A stretch of DNA of 64,000 nt from Sulfitobacter sp. D7 (GTDB taxonomy: Bacteria > Pseudomonadota > Alphaproteobacteria > Rhodobacterales > Rhodobacteraceae), in the NCBI RefSeq assembly GCF_003611275.1, contig NZ_CP020695.1, forward strand, positions 62,001 to 126,000. The letters run 5' to 3'. Every line of letters starts with the position of its first letter. The stretch's first letter is position 1. The notes beneath the pieces are model-generated. The model saw only the letters and a program-made list of their open reading frames with translations, was not told the origin of the DNA and did not search any database. The translations under genes and the position numbers were made by a program. Shown in pieces: positions 28,516-36,698 of the stretch.

Positions 28516-28592
28516 CCGTAGCATCGCCGCTTTTTTTGACATTCGATCCTGTGAAGCGGCGCCATTGGTGGGGCTTTGGGGGCATGCTACGG
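28516..28592. other. Nested inverted repeats upstream of opgG (possible structured leader or small RNA)
   Basis: CCGTAGCAT (28516-28524) pairs perfectly with ATGCTACGG (28584-28592). Directly inside, CGCCGCTT (28525-28532) pairs perfectly with AAGCGGCG (28554-28561). The left side is thus one continuous 17-base arm, while the right side carries a 22-base insertion. It lies between the reductase stop (28638) and the opgG start (28343), so a minus-strand transcript could form it as a terminator, a leader of opgG or a small RNA. The remaining 294-base gap is AT-richer near opgG and has no gene that I can support. Confidence 0.35.
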
Positions 28593-28637
28593 CTCTCAGC
28601 GCTCCAACCTCAGACGGGGCCGAAGCGCGGGAGGGGG

Positions 28638-29666
28638 TCAAACCGCGTCGAGCCCGTCGGCCAACAAGCGCTCTAGGCTTTGCATTTCGACCTCCGTCAG
28701 GGGAATCCCCTTTGCGCGGGTTTCAGCGCGGGCCTTGAACCGGCGCTGCGAGGGCAGCCGCGCCCCTTGGCCCGTGATCGCGGCAAAGAGCGTTTCCGCC
28801 CGCGCAAAGGGATCACCGGGGCGGCCAGCGGCAAACTTTTCCGGGTCGAAGGCGATGATCAACTCACCATGCGCCGGCGCGAGGGTGAGAGAGCCCAAGG
28901 CGTCGCGCGCCTCTGGGCTGGTCAGGTCGCCGATCATCACCCCGGCGAGCAGTTCGATCATGGTGGAAATGGCGGAGCCCTTATGGCCACCAAAGGGCAA
29001 CATGGCCCCGGCAAGGGCGGCTTCGGGCTCGGTCGTGGGCCTGCCGTCTGGCGCGATGGCCCAGCCTTCGGGCAGGGGCGTGCCCGCGCGGCGGTGCAAT
29101 TCGATCTCTCCCCGCGCGGCGACGCTGGTGGCAAAATCAAAGACGTAAGGGTCGCCCTCTGCCCGTGGCCAGCCAAAGGCGAAAGGGTTGGTCCCCATCA
29201 AGGGGTCGGTGCCGCCCGACGGGGCCACGCTGGCATAGCTGGGGCACATCGCCATGGCGGCGAGGCCCATATCGGTCAACGTCTCAATCTCGGGCCAGAG
29301 GGCGGCGAAATGGGTGCAATCGTTGATCACCATGGCGGCGATCCCGGTCGTGCGGCAACGCTCTGCCAGCACCGGCGCGCCCGCGTCGAATGCAGCGTTG
29401 GAAAAGCCGCCTCCCGCATTCACCCGCACAATGGCGCTGTCGTCTTGGTGCATCTGCGGCACCGCATCGGGCACCACTTTGCCCGCCTTGATCGTGCGCA
29501 GGCACCCTTCGATCCGGTAGATGCCGTGGGATTTGCAGGCATCGCCTTCGCCCGCCACGATCACCCGCGCGAGGGCGGCGGCATTCTGCGGCGACAGGCC
29601 CGCGCCTTGGAAAATCTGCATGACAATTCCGTTTAGGGCGTCGTGGGACAGGGTCGTATCGGTCAT
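28638..29666 (-). CDS. Delta1-pyrroline-2-carboxylate reductase-like enzyme (Ldh2/malate-dehydrogenase 2 family)
   Basis: This 342-residue NAD(P)H-dependent oxidoreductase of the Ldh2/YlbC/DpkA family has catalytic His119 in NDCTHFAALW. As I recall it, the HFAALW version is characteristic of the piperideine/pyrroline-2-carboxylate reductases. Further family marks are LMGTNPFAFGWP and LPFGGHKGSAISTMIELLAG. Such enzymes reduce the ring imine formed from 3-hydroxyproline isomers to L-proline. I chose ATG at 29666 (GAGGA six bases upstream), because a longer start at 29702 would run into the palindromic operator. It is divergent from the semialdehyde dehydrogenase of the hydroxyproline island, which supports the role. 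Confidence 0.82.
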   Translation of the reverse strand: MTDTTLSHDALNGIVMQIFQGAGLSPQNAAALARVIVAGEGDACKSHGIYRIEGCLRTIKAGKVVPDAVPQMHQDDSAIVRVNAGGGFSNAAFDAGAPVLAERCRTTGIAAMVINDCTHFAALWPEIETLTDMGLAAMAMCPSYASVAPSGGTDPLMGTNPFAFGWPRAEGDPYVFDFATSVAARGEIELHRRAGTPLPEGWAIAPDGRPTTEPEAALAGAMLPFGGHKGSAISTMIELLAGVMIGDLTSPEARDALGSLTLAPAHGELIIAFDPEKFAAGRPGDPFARAETLFAAITGQGARLPSQRRFKARAETRAKGIPLTEVEMQSLERLLADGLDAV

Positions 29667-29697
29667 CTGGATCCTCGCAGGGCTTGGGTTGCAATCA

Positions 29698-29716
29698 TGC
29701 ATACATCATGTATGCA
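29698..29716. promoter_or_regulatory. Perfect palindromic operator between the reductase and aldehyde dehydrogenase genes
   Basis: TGCATACAT-C-ATGTATGCA is a perfect 9-bp inverted repeat around a single base, midway between two divergent start codons. The core ATACA-N3-TGTAT recurs upstream of the binding-protein gene at 31430-31454. The half-site style fits FadR-subfamily GntR regulators, but no such gene is in the window. Confidence 0.65.
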
Positions 29717-29768
29717 GTTGCGCAGAGACGCAAGCTGACACCGGGCCGCGGCCCGCATGAAAGGATAA

Positions 29769-31289
29769 ATGATGGCCTTTACCCCCCATGGCAAACACCT
29801 GATCGCTGGCGAATGGATCGCCACGGACGACCGCTTTAGCTCTAGCCCCGCCCATGGGCCTGTGCATGAATTCTCGGTCGGGACGGTAGATTTGGTCGAC
29901 CAAGCCTGCGAAGCCGCCGAAGCGGCGTTTTGGGATTACGGCTATTCCAGCCGGGCCACCCGCGCCAAGTTTCTGAACGCCATCGCCGATGAGATCGACG
30001 CCCGCGGCGCCGAAATCACCGAGATCGGCAGCCAAGAAAGCGGCCTGCCCGCAGCGCGTCTGGAAGGAGAGCGGGGCCGGACCGTTGGCCAACTGCGCCT
30101 ATTCGCGGCACATATCGAGAAGGGTGCATATCTCGACCGGCGTTTCGATGCTGCCATGCCCGAACGCCAACCCGCCCCGCGCCCGGCGATCACCATGGTG
30201 CAACGCCCCATCGGCCCCGTGGCCGTCTTTGGTGCGTCGAACTTCCCGCTGGCTTTCTCGGTCGCAGGCGGTGACACGGCGGCGGCGCTGGCGGCAGGCT
30301 GCCCGGTCGTGGTCAAAGGTCACTCCGCCCACCCCGGCACCGGAGAGATCGTTGCCGAAGCGATTCATGCAGCGGTTGAAAGCTGCGGCATGCCGCGCGG
30401 GGTGTTTTCGCTGATCCAAGGCGGCAACCGCGCTGTCGGTCAGGCCGTGGTGCAGCATCCGCTGATCAAGGCCGTGGGTTTCACCGGCTCTCTCGCGGGG
30501 GGGCGGGCGCTGTTCGATCTCTGCGCCGCGCGGCCAGAGCCGATCCCCTTCTTTGGTGAATTGGGCTCGGTCAACCCTATGTTCATGCTCCCCGCCGCGA
30601 TGGAGGCACGGGCCGAGGAACTGGGCAAAGGCTGGGCCGCGTCCCTGACCATGGGCGCGGGCCAGTTCTGCACCAATCCGGGCATTGCCGTGGTGATCGA
30701 CGGGGCAGGGGCAGACGCCTTCGTGCAAAGTGCCGCCACCGCACTGCAAGACGTGGCCGAACAGGTCATGCTGACCGACGGTATCGCGCAGGCCTTCTGT
30801 GCAGGCCGCGACACGTTCAAGGCCGCGCAAAGCCTGCGCCAAGTGCATGTAGCCGACAGCACTGGCCGCAACGCCGCCCCGGCCCTGTTCGAGACCACGG
30901 GCGCAGAGTTCAAAGCCAACCCGGCGCTGCATGAAGAAGTCTTTGGCCCGCTGGGGCTGGTGGTGCGGGTTGCTTCGCTGGAAGAGATGCGCGCGCTGGC
31001 TCTCGATCTGGACGGGCAGTTGACCATCACCCTGCATATGGGTGACGCGGATGTTAAGGCCGCGCGGGTCTTGATGCCGGTGCTGGAACGCAAAGCCGGA
31101 CGTCTGTTGGCAAACGGCTTCCCCACCGGCGTCGAGGTGGTGGATTCCATGGTGCACGGCGGGCCCTATCCGGCCAGCACCAACTTTGGCGCGACCAGTG
31201 TGGGCACCCTGTCGATCCGGCGTTTCCTGCGGCCTGTTTCCTATCAGAACCTGCCTGCGGCGCTCCTGCCCGAAGACGCGGCGGAGTGA
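29769..31289 (+). CDS. Aldehyde dehydrogenase, alpha-ketoglutaric semialdehyde dehydrogenase type
   Basis: This 506-residue aldehyde dehydrogenase has the catalytic cysteine in MGAGQFCTNPG (near residue 300), the general-base glutamate in FFGELGSVNP (near residue 263) and the cofactor segment VFGASNFPLAFSVAGGD. That segment and the TGAEF-type C-terminal region match the KGSADH/2,5-dioxovalerate dehydrogenase branch. It oxidises alpha-ketoglutaric semialdehyde to alpha-ketoglutarate, the last step of hydroxyproline (and some sugar) degradation. Two adjacent ATG codons (29769 and 29772) follow AAGGA. A strong terminator follows the gene, so it is separated from the transporter operon, although both share the same operator core. 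Confidence 0.88.
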   Translation: MMAFTPHGKHLIAGEWIATDDRFSSSPAHGPVHEFSVGTVDLVDQACEAAEAAFWDYGYSSRATRAKFLNAIADEIDARGAEITEIGSQESGLPAARLEGERGRTVGQLRLFAAHIEKGAYLDRRFDAAMPERQPAPRPAITMVQRPIGPVAVFGASNFPLAFSVAGGDTAAALAAGCPVVVKGHSAHPGTGEIVAEAIHAAVESCGMPRGVFSLIQGGNRAVGQAVVQHPLIKAVGFTGSLAGGRALFDLCAARPEPIPFFGELGSVNPMFMLPAAMEARAEELGKGWAASLTMGAGQFCTNPGIAVVIDGAGADAFVQSAATALQDVAEQVMLTDGIAQAFCAGRDTFKAAQSLRQVHVADSTGRNAAPALFETTGAEFKANPALHEEVFGPLGLVVRVASLEEMRALALDLDGQLTITLHMGDADVKAARVLMPVLERKAGRLLANGFPTGVEVVDSMVHGGPYPASTNFGATSVGTLSIRRFLRPVSYQNLPAALLPEDAAE

Positions 31290-31298
31290 CCCCAGACC

Positions 31299-31334
31299 GA
31301 GAAAGCCGGGCCGCGTGTCTGGCTTTCTCATTTC
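31299..31334 (+). terminator. Terminator after the semialdehyde dehydrogenase gene
   Basis: GAGAAAGCC (31299-31307) and GGCTTTCTC (31321-31329) form a perfect 9-bp stem with a 13-base loop, followed by ATTTC. It lies 10 bases past the stop codon. The gap from here to the next gene is AT-rich and carries the transporter operon's promoter region. Confidence 0.65.
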
Positions 31335-31429
31335 AGCCTGAAAAGGGAGCGGCTGCGGCTCTATCCCATCCCCAGACAACGACGATAGCGTCTCAATAGT
31401 TCAAAAATATGTCGACACACTGATAAAAG

Positions 31430-31454
31430 TTAAAAATACATATTGTATTTTTAA
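31430..31454. promoter_or_regulatory. Perfect palindrome upstream of the hydroxyproline transporter operon
   Basis: TTAAAAATACA (31430-31440) and TGTATTTTTAA (31444-31454) are perfect 11-bp inverted copies around the three bases TAT, 79 bases before the binding-protein start. The central ATACA-N3-TGTAT is identical in its fixed positions to the palindrome at 29698-29716, so one regulator probably binds both sites. No -35/-10 pair is clear. The AT-rich arms may include the promoter. Confidence 0.65.
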
Positions 31455-31533
31455 TGAGGACATAGTTCCTTCATACCACCCCGTACCCCGCCCAGAGAGA
31501 GTCGGGGGCGACCAACCCAAGAGGGAGATATCT

Positions 31534-32340
31534 ATGAAATTCACGCAACTCGCCGGGAGCCTCGTGGCCGCCACCGTGATCGGCACCGCCGCTCAGGCCG
31601 ACAAACTGGACGACATCATTTCTTCGGGCACGCTGCGCTGCGCCGTGGTGCTGGACTTCCCGCCCATGGGCTCGCGCGATGACAGCAACACGCCCGTCGG
31701 CTTCGACGTGGATTACTGCAACGATCTGGCCGCAGCACTTGGTGTCGAGGCCGAGATCGTTGAGACGCCTTTCCCTGACCGTATCCCCGCGCTTGTTTCT
31801 GGCCGCGCGGATGTAGGCGTTGCCTCCACGTCCGACACGCTGGAACGGGCGAAGACAGTCGGTTTTTCGGTCCCCTACTTCGCATTTACCAACGTTGTGC
31901 TGACGCGCGAAGACGCAGGCGTCGACAGCTTTGAAAGCCTCAAGGGCAAAACCGTCGGCTCCGTCGCAGGCACGTTTGAGGCCATCGCGCTGGAAGAGCA
32001 GGTCGACGCATGGGACGAGGGCAGCTTCCGCTCCTATCAGAGCCAAGCCGATGTGTTCCTGTCCCTGTCCCAAGGTCAGATCGACGCGACCGTCGTGACT
32101 TCCACCGTGGCGTCTTCCATCGTCAACGGCGGCAAATTCGAAGGTCTGACCATCGCGGGCGATGCGCCCTTTGATGTGGACTATGTCGGTCTGATCGGCC
32201 TGCGTCAGGAATACGGTCTGCTGAACTATCTCGATCTCTTCGTGAACCAGCAGGTGCGCTCGGGCCGCTATCAGGAATTGTTCGACAAATGGGTCGGCGG
32301 CGACGCGCCTGACCTGACCATCGCCAAAGCCTATCGTTGA
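31534..32340 (+). CDS. Amino-acid ABC transporter substrate-binding protein (family 3)
   Basis: This 268-residue periplasmic protein has a signal peptide ending near residue 22 (GTAAQADKLDDI). It has the family-3 amino-acid-binding pattern: SGTLRCAVVLDFPPMG, GFDVDYCNDLAAALG, IPALVSGRADVGVAS and LKGKTVGSVAGTF. It captures a small amino acid for the permeases that follow. Given that catabolic genes for hydroxyproline are in the same operon, hydroxyproline is the likely ligand (inference). A strong start site (GAGGGAGATATCT) precedes ATG 31534. A stable hairpin separates it from the permease genes. Confidence 0.9.
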   Translation: MKFTQLAGSLVAATVIGTAAQADKLDDIISSGTLRCAVVLDFPPMGSRDDSNTPVGFDVDYCNDLAAALGVEAEIVETPFPDRIPALVSGRADVGVASTSDTLERAKTVGFSVPYFAFTNVVLTREDAGVDSFESLKGKTVGSVAGTFEAIALEEQVDAWDEGSFRSYQSQADVFLSLSQGQIDATVVTSTVASSIVNGGKFEGLTIAGDAPFDVDYVGLIGLRQEYGLLNYLDLFVNQQVRSGRYQELFDKWVGGDAPDLTIAKAYR

Positions 32341-32346
32341 TGGATG

Positions 32347-32371
32347 CGGGGGCCGCAGCTTGCGGCCCCCG
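32347..32371 (+). terminator. Very stable hairpin after the amino-acid-binding-protein gene
   Basis: CGGGGGCCGCA (32347-32357) and TGCGGCCCCCG (32361-32371) form a perfect 11-bp GC-rich stem around the triloop GCT, six bases after the stop. There is no T-run, so it is more likely to protect the upstream message or pause polymerase than to stop it fully. Confidence 0.55.
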
Positions 32372-32401
32372 TCTGCCGATAACCGCTGATCGGAGCAAAT
32401 G

Positions 32402-33067
32402 ATGGGCAACTACACCTTTCAATGGCGACAGGCCTTTCGCGCTTTCCCAGAAATGCTGGAAGGCGCGCTGGTCACGCTGCAGATATCGATCCTGTCGATG
32501 CTGATCGGCGTTGCCATCGCCGTGCTGCTGGCCGTGGGCCGCGATGCCAAATCGCGCTGGCTGCGGGCACCTGCGACCGCATGGGTCGAAGTGGCGCGGA
32601 ACACCCCCGCACTTTTTCAGATTTACATGGCGCATTTCGGGCTTGGGTCTTTCGGGATCTACCTCAGCCCCTATGCCGCACTGCTGGCCGGGATCGCCTT
32701 CAACAACGCGGGCTACCTGTGCGAGACGTTCCGCGGCGCGATGCGGGCCATTCCGGACACGCAGCTGCGCGCCGGTCGGTCACTGGGCATGGGGCAAGCA
32801 AAAGCGTTTCGCCTGATCATCGTGCCGCAGATGTTCCGCATCTCGTTTCTGCCAACCACAAACCAGATGATCTGGGCGATTTTGATGACATCCCTGGGTG
32901 TCACGGTGGGCCTGAATTCGGACCTCGCGGGGGTCACACAAGACCTCAATGCGCGCAGCTTCCGGACCTTTGAATTCTTCGCATTGGCGGCGGTGATCTA
33001 CTACGTGATCGCCAAGGCCGTGATGCTCGGCGCACGGCTCATGGCCGCCCGCCTGTTTCGCTACTGA
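32402..33067 (+). CDS. Amino-acid ABC transporter permease (HisM/QM family), first
   Basis: This 221-residue inner-membrane permease has about five helices and the family loop GAMRAIPDTQLRAGRSLGMGQAKAFRLIIVPQ, the EAA-type ATPase-docking motif (seen in parts). Two ATG codons are adjacent; I prefer 32402 because GGAG lies six bases before it. It would form a heterodimer with the next permease to import the amino acid delivered by the binding protein. Confidence 0.9.
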   Translation: MGNYTFQWRQAFRAFPEMLEGALVTLQISILSMLIGVAIAVLLAVGRDAKSRWLRAPATAWVEVARNTPALFQIYMAHFGLGSFGIYLSPYAALLAGIAFNNAGYLCETFRGAMRAIPDTQLRAGRSLGMGQAKAFRLIIVPQMFRISFLPTTNQMIWAILMTSLGVTVGLNSDLAGVTQDLNARSFRTFEFFALAAVIYYVIAKAVMLGARLMAARLFRY

Positions 33068-33080
33068 AGGAAGAGAATAG

Positions 33081-33734
33081 ATGTTTGATACGGCTCTGAC
33101 CTTCAACGACTTAATGTTCATGCTCAAAGGCGCGGGTGTGACGCTTTCGGTCACCGCCTTTGCGGTGGTGGGCGGCACGCTGCTTGGCGTCTTCTTCGGG
33201 GTGCTGCGCAGCCAGATCAGCCCTTGGGCGGCCCTGCCGCTGACCTTTGTGCTGGATATCTTCCGCTCGGTTCCGCTGCTGATCCAGCTGATCCTCGCCA
33301 ACGCTTTTCAGGCCATCGCGGGCTGGGGGATTTCCCCCTTCGTGACCTCCTGCATCGTGCTGGCGCTTTATACCTCGGCCTATTGCACCGAGATCGTGCG
33401 CGGCGCGATTGAGGCGGTGCCTTCGGTCACCCGCCGTGCGGCGCGCTCGCTCGGCATGACATGGGGCCAAGACCTCACGCAGATCGTCTTTCCCATGGCG
33501 CTGCGCGTGGGCCTGCCCAGTTGGATCGGCCTGACGCTTGGCGTGATGAAAGACAGCGCGCTGGTGATGTGGCTTGGCATCATCGAATTGCTGCGCGCCT
33601 CGCAAATTCTGGTGACACGCCTGCAAGAGCCGATGTTCATCCTGCTCGTGACGGGTGCGATCTACTTCGCGCTCAGTTTCCCCATTGCCCGGCTTGGCAG
33701 CCGCTTGGAAAAAAGGTGGCAAGAAAATGATTGA
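33081..33734 (+). CDS. Amino-acid ABC transporter permease (HisQ/M family), second
   Basis: This 217-residue permease has the conserved DIFRSVPLLIQLILA segment and the EAA-loop region GAIEAVPSVTRRAARSLGMTWGQDLTQIVFP (read in parts), with about five helices. It starts 13 bases after the first permease, with AAGGAAGAG upstream, and its end overlaps the ATPase gene by eight bases. Confidence 0.9.
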   Translation: MFDTALTFNDLMFMLKGAGVTLSVTAFAVVGGTLLGVFFGVLRSQISPWAALPLTFVLDIFRSVPLLIQLILANAFQAIAGWGISPFVTSCIVLALYTSAYCTEIVRGAIEAVPSVTRRAARSLGMTWGQDLTQIVFPMALRVGLPSWIGLTLGVMKDSALVMWLGIIELLRASQILVTRLQEPMFILLVTGAIYFALSFPIARLGSRLEKRWQEND

Positions 33735-34449
33735 GATTGAAAACGTCCATAAATCCTTTGGCGCACTTCAGGTGCTCAAGGGCATCGACCTGACCGTGCA
33801 GAAGGGCGAGGTCGTCTCGGTGATCGGCGGCTCTGGTTCGGGCAAATCGACGCTGCTGACCTGCATCAACGGGTTGGAGCCGATCGACAATGGCCGCATC
33901 GTGGTCGACGGCACCGAGGTCCACGCCCGCGACACCGACCTGAACAAGCTGCGCCGCAAAATCGGCATCGTGTTCCAGCAATTCAACGCCTTCCCGCATC
34001 TGACGGTGCTGGAAAACGTCACGCTGGCTCCGCGCAAGGTCAAAGGTATGGGCCGCAAAGAAGCCGAAGAGATCGCGGTGCAGCAGCTTTCGCATGTGGG
34101 GCTGGCCGACAAGCTGGGCGTCTACCCCAGCCGCCTGTCGGGCGGGCAGCAACAGCGGATGGCGATTGCGCGTGCATTGGCGATGTCGCCCGATTACATT
34201 CTCTTCGACGAGGTGACCTCGGCGCTCGACCCGCAACTGGTGGGCGAGGTGCTGGACACGCTCAAATTGCTGGCAGATGAGGGGATGACGATGATCTGTG
34301 TCACCCATGAGATGAGTTTCGCACGCGATGTGTCGGACCGTGTGGCGTTCTTTCACAAGGGCGTCATGGCCGAGATCGGCGCGCCGGATCAAATCTTTGG
34401 CGATCCGCAGCAAGAAGAGACCCGCCAATTCCTGTCGAGCGTCCGGTAA
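33727..34449 (+). CDS. Amino-acid ABC transporter ATP-binding protein (HisP/GlnQ type)
   Basis: This 240-residue ABC ATPase has Walker A GGSGSGKS at residues 34-41, Q-loop GIVFQQFNAFPHLTVLENV, signature LSGGQQQRMAIARAL and Walker B YILFDEVTSALDP. The length and Q-loop are those of polar amino acid importers. The ATG at 33727 lies inside the end of the permease gene, and its stop overlaps the next ATG (TAATG), so the importer is translationally coupled to the flavin dehydrogenase. Confidence 0.93.
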   Translation: MIEIENVHKSFGALQVLKGIDLTVQKGEVVSVIGGSGSGKSTLLTCINGLEPIDNGRIVVDGTEVHARDTDLNKLRRKIGIVFQQFNAFPHLTVLENVTLAPRKVKGMGRKEAEEIAVQQLSHVGLADKLGVYPSRLSGGQQQRMAIARALAMSPDYILFDEVTSALDPQLVGEVLDTLKLLADEGMTMICVTHEMSFARDVSDRVAFFHKGVMAEIGAPDQIFGDPQQEETRQFLSSVR

Positions 34450-35672
34450 TGAGCCAATCTCCGGTGACGGTTGTCGGCGCTGGCGTGGTGGGCCTGTCTA
34501 CCGCGCTGGCGCTTCAGGCGCGCGGGTTGCCCGTGCGGGTGATCGACCGCGAAGGTCCGGCAGCGGGGGCGTCGGCGGGCAATGCGGGTGCTTTTGCTTT
34601 TACCGAGATCCTGCCGCTGGCTTCGCCCCGGATGATCCGGCAAGCGCCGAAGTGGCTGCTTGATCCGCTTGGGCCGCTTTCCGTGCCGCCGCGCTATGCC
34701 GCGCGGATCGCGCCGTGGATGTGGCGCTTTTGGAAAGCGAGTTGGCCCGCGCAGGTGCGCGCCTCGACCGTGGCGCAGACGGCACTGATGAAGCTCTCGC
34801 AAGCCGCCCTTGAACCGCATCTGGAGATGAGCGGTCTGGCGCATATGCTGCGGCACGACGGGCAGTTGCAGGTCTATGAAGCCGAGACCGAGTTCCGCGC
34901 GTCACTCCCCGGTTGGCAAGCCCGCGAAGAGGCGGGGATCGCCTTCACGCATCTAAAGGGCGATGAGATTGCGGCCTATCAACCCGGTCTTGCGCCCGGC
35001 TTCACCCATGCGACCTTCACCCCGGAGTGGCAGTCGATTTCGGACCCGCGTGACTATGTGCTGGCGATGGCAGAACGCTTCCGGGCAGGGGGTGGCGAGA
35101 TCACGATCACTCGCGCCGAGCGTCTGGTTGCGGGCGGGGTCGAAACCTCCGATGGCATGATCCCCGGCTGCGTCGTGCTGGCCGCAGGTGCGCACTCGCA
35201 TCACTTGGCCCTCACCGCCGGCGCGAAAATCCCGCTGGAGACCGAGCGAGGCTATAACACGACGCTGCCCGCCGGGGCCTTCGACCTGAAGCGTCAGATC
35301 ACCTTCGGCGGCCATGGCTTTGTCATCAGCAAGGTCGGCGACGGCCTGCGCGTTGGCGGGGCGGTGGAACTGGGCGGGCTCGACCTGCCGCCGAACTTTG
35401 CCCGCGCCGATGCGATGCTGAAAAAGGCCAAGCGCTTCCTGCCGGGGCTCGACACCTCGGGTGGCACGCAATGGATGGGTTTCCGCCCCTCGCTCCCCGA
35501 CAGCCTGCCTGCCATCGGGGCATTGCCAAACCGCCCGGATGTCTTCTGCGCCTTCGGCCACGGGCATCTTGGCCTCACCCAATCGGCGGGCACCGCCGCT
35601 ATCATCGCGGACCTGATGACCGGCCAAGACCCCGGCATCGATCTGACCCCCTTCTCTCCCGCCCGTTTCTAG
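34449..35672 (+). CDS. FAD-dependent D-amino-acid dehydrogenase, probable D-hydroxyproline dehydrogenase
   Basis: This 407-residue DAO/DadA-family flavoenzyme has the N-terminal dinucleotide-binding motif VTVVGAGVVGLSTALALQARG and the DREGPAAGASAGNAG continuation. The C-terminus has the FAD-contacting GHGHLGLTQSAGTA. Such enzymes oxidise cis-4-hydroxy-D-proline to pyrroline-4-hydroxy-2-carboxylate, passing electrons to the respiratory chain. The next gene encodes a 4-hydroxyproline epimerase that would supply the D-isomer, so this role is much more likely than general D-alanine oxidation. The start overlaps the ATPase stop. Confidence 0.87.
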   Translation: MSQSPVTVVGAGVVGLSTALALQARGLPVRVIDREGPAAGASAGNAGAFAFTEILPLASPRMIRQAPKWLLDPLGPLSVPPRYAARIAPWMWRFWKASWPAQVRASTVAQTALMKLSQAALEPHLEMSGLAHMLRHDGQLQVYEAETEFRASLPGWQAREEAGIAFTHLKGDEIAAYQPGLAPGFTHATFTPEWQSISDPRDYVLAMAERFRAGGGEITITRAERLVAGGVETSDGMIPGCVVLAAGAHSHHLALTAGAKIPLETERGYNTTLPAGAFDLKRQITFGGHGFVISKVGDGLRVGGAVELGGLDLPPNFARADAMLKKAKRFLPGLDTSGGTQWMGFRPSLPDSLPAIGALPNRPDVFCAFGHGHLGLTQSAGTAAIIADLMTGQDPGIDLTPFSPARF

Positions 35673-35680
35673 AGGCTGAC

Positions 35681-36682
35681 ATGACGCAACACACATTTCC
35701 TTGTATCGACGGCCACACCTGCGGCAATCCGGTACGGCTCGTCACCGGCGGCGCGCCCCTGCTCAAAGGTGCGAACATGCTGGAAAAACGCGCGCATTTT
35801 CTGGCGGAATACGACTGGATCCGCACCGGTCTGATGTTCGAGCCGCGCGGCCATGACCAGATGTCGGGCGCGATCCTTTATCCGCCGACACGGGATGATT
35901 GCGACATCGCCGTTCTCTTCATCGAAACTTCGGGCTGCCTGCCGATGTGCGGCCACGGCACCATCGGCACGGTCACCATCGCGCTGGAAAACGGACTGGT
36001 GACACCTGCCTCCCCCGGCCAGTTGCGCCTTGAGACCCCCGCCGGGCGGGTCGATGTGACCTACCGCCAAGAGGGGCGTTTCGTCGAAGAAGTACGGCTG
36101 ACCAATGTGCCAGCCTTCCTCCATGCCGAAGGGCTGACGGCTGAGGTCGACGGATTGGGCGAAGTGGTGGTCGATGTGGCCTATGGCGGCAATTTCTACG
36201 CCATCGTCGAGCCGCAGAAAAACTTCCGCGATATGGCAGATTTCTCGGTCTCCGAACTGGTCGGTCTCAGCCCGAAACTCCGCACGGCGCTGAACGCGAA
36301 ATACGAATTCATCCACCCCGAACACCCCGCCATCAACGGGCTAAGCCACATCCTATGGACCGGTGATGCCCAAGCCCCCGAGGCTCACGCCCGCAACGCG
36401 GTCTTCTACGGCGACAAGGCGATCGACCGTTCGCCTTGCGGCACCGGCACCTCTGCCCGGATGGCGCAGCTTGCTGCCAAGGGGAAGCTAAAGGTGGGCG
36501 ATGATTTCGTGCATGAATCCATCATCGGGTCGATGTTCAACGGCCGCGTCGAAGCAGCGGCGGAGGTGGCGGGAAAGCCCGCGATCATCCCCTCCATCGC
36601 CGGTTGGGCCCGGGTCACCGGCTTTAACACCATCTTTATCGACGAGCGTGATCCCTTCGCGCATGGCTTTGTCGTCACCTGA
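35681..36682 (+). CDS. 4-hydroxyproline 2-epimerase (proline racemase family)
   Basis: This 333-residue proline-racemase fold enzyme has both catalytic cysteines: Cys90 in [10 protein letters not shown] and Cys253 in [12 protein letters not shown]. The paired cysteines identify a racemase/epimerase rather than a dehydratase. The position next to a D-amino-acid dehydrogenase identifies the likely substrate as trans-4-hydroxy-L-proline, converted to cis-4-hydroxy-D-proline. I chose ATG 35681, eight bases after the previous stop, with GAGG upstream; a much longer reading frame further upstream only overlaps the flavoenzyme gene. Confidence 0.9.
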   Translation: MTQHTFPCIDGHTCGNPVRLVTGGAPLLKGANMLEKRAHFLAEYDWIRTGLMFEPRGHDQMSGAILYPPTRDDCDIAVLFIETSGCLPMCGHGTIGTVTIALENGLVTPASPGQLRLETPAGRVDVTYRQEGRFVEEVRLTNVPAFLHAEGLTAEVDGLGEVVVDVAYGGNFYAIVEPQKNFRDMADFSVSELVGLSPKLRTALNAKYEFIHPEHPAINGLSHILWTGDAQAPEAHARNAVFYGDKAIDRSPCGTGTSARMAQLAAKGKLKVGDDFVHESIIGSMFNGRVEAAAEVAGKPAIIPSIAGWARVTGFNTIFIDERDPFAHGFVVT

Positions 36683-36698
36683 CTTGGAAAGGCTCCCC

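Noticed and set aside
29667..29702. Longer N-terminus for the pyrroline-2-carboxylate reductase-like protein starting at 29702
   Set aside because: It would begin inside the perfect palindrome at 29698-29716, and a better ribosome-binding site (GAGGA) serves ATG 29666.
35471..35680. Upstream extension of the 4-hydroxyproline epimerase frame
   Set aside because: It overlaps the flavoenzyme gene in another frame, and family proteins begin at the ATG at 35681.
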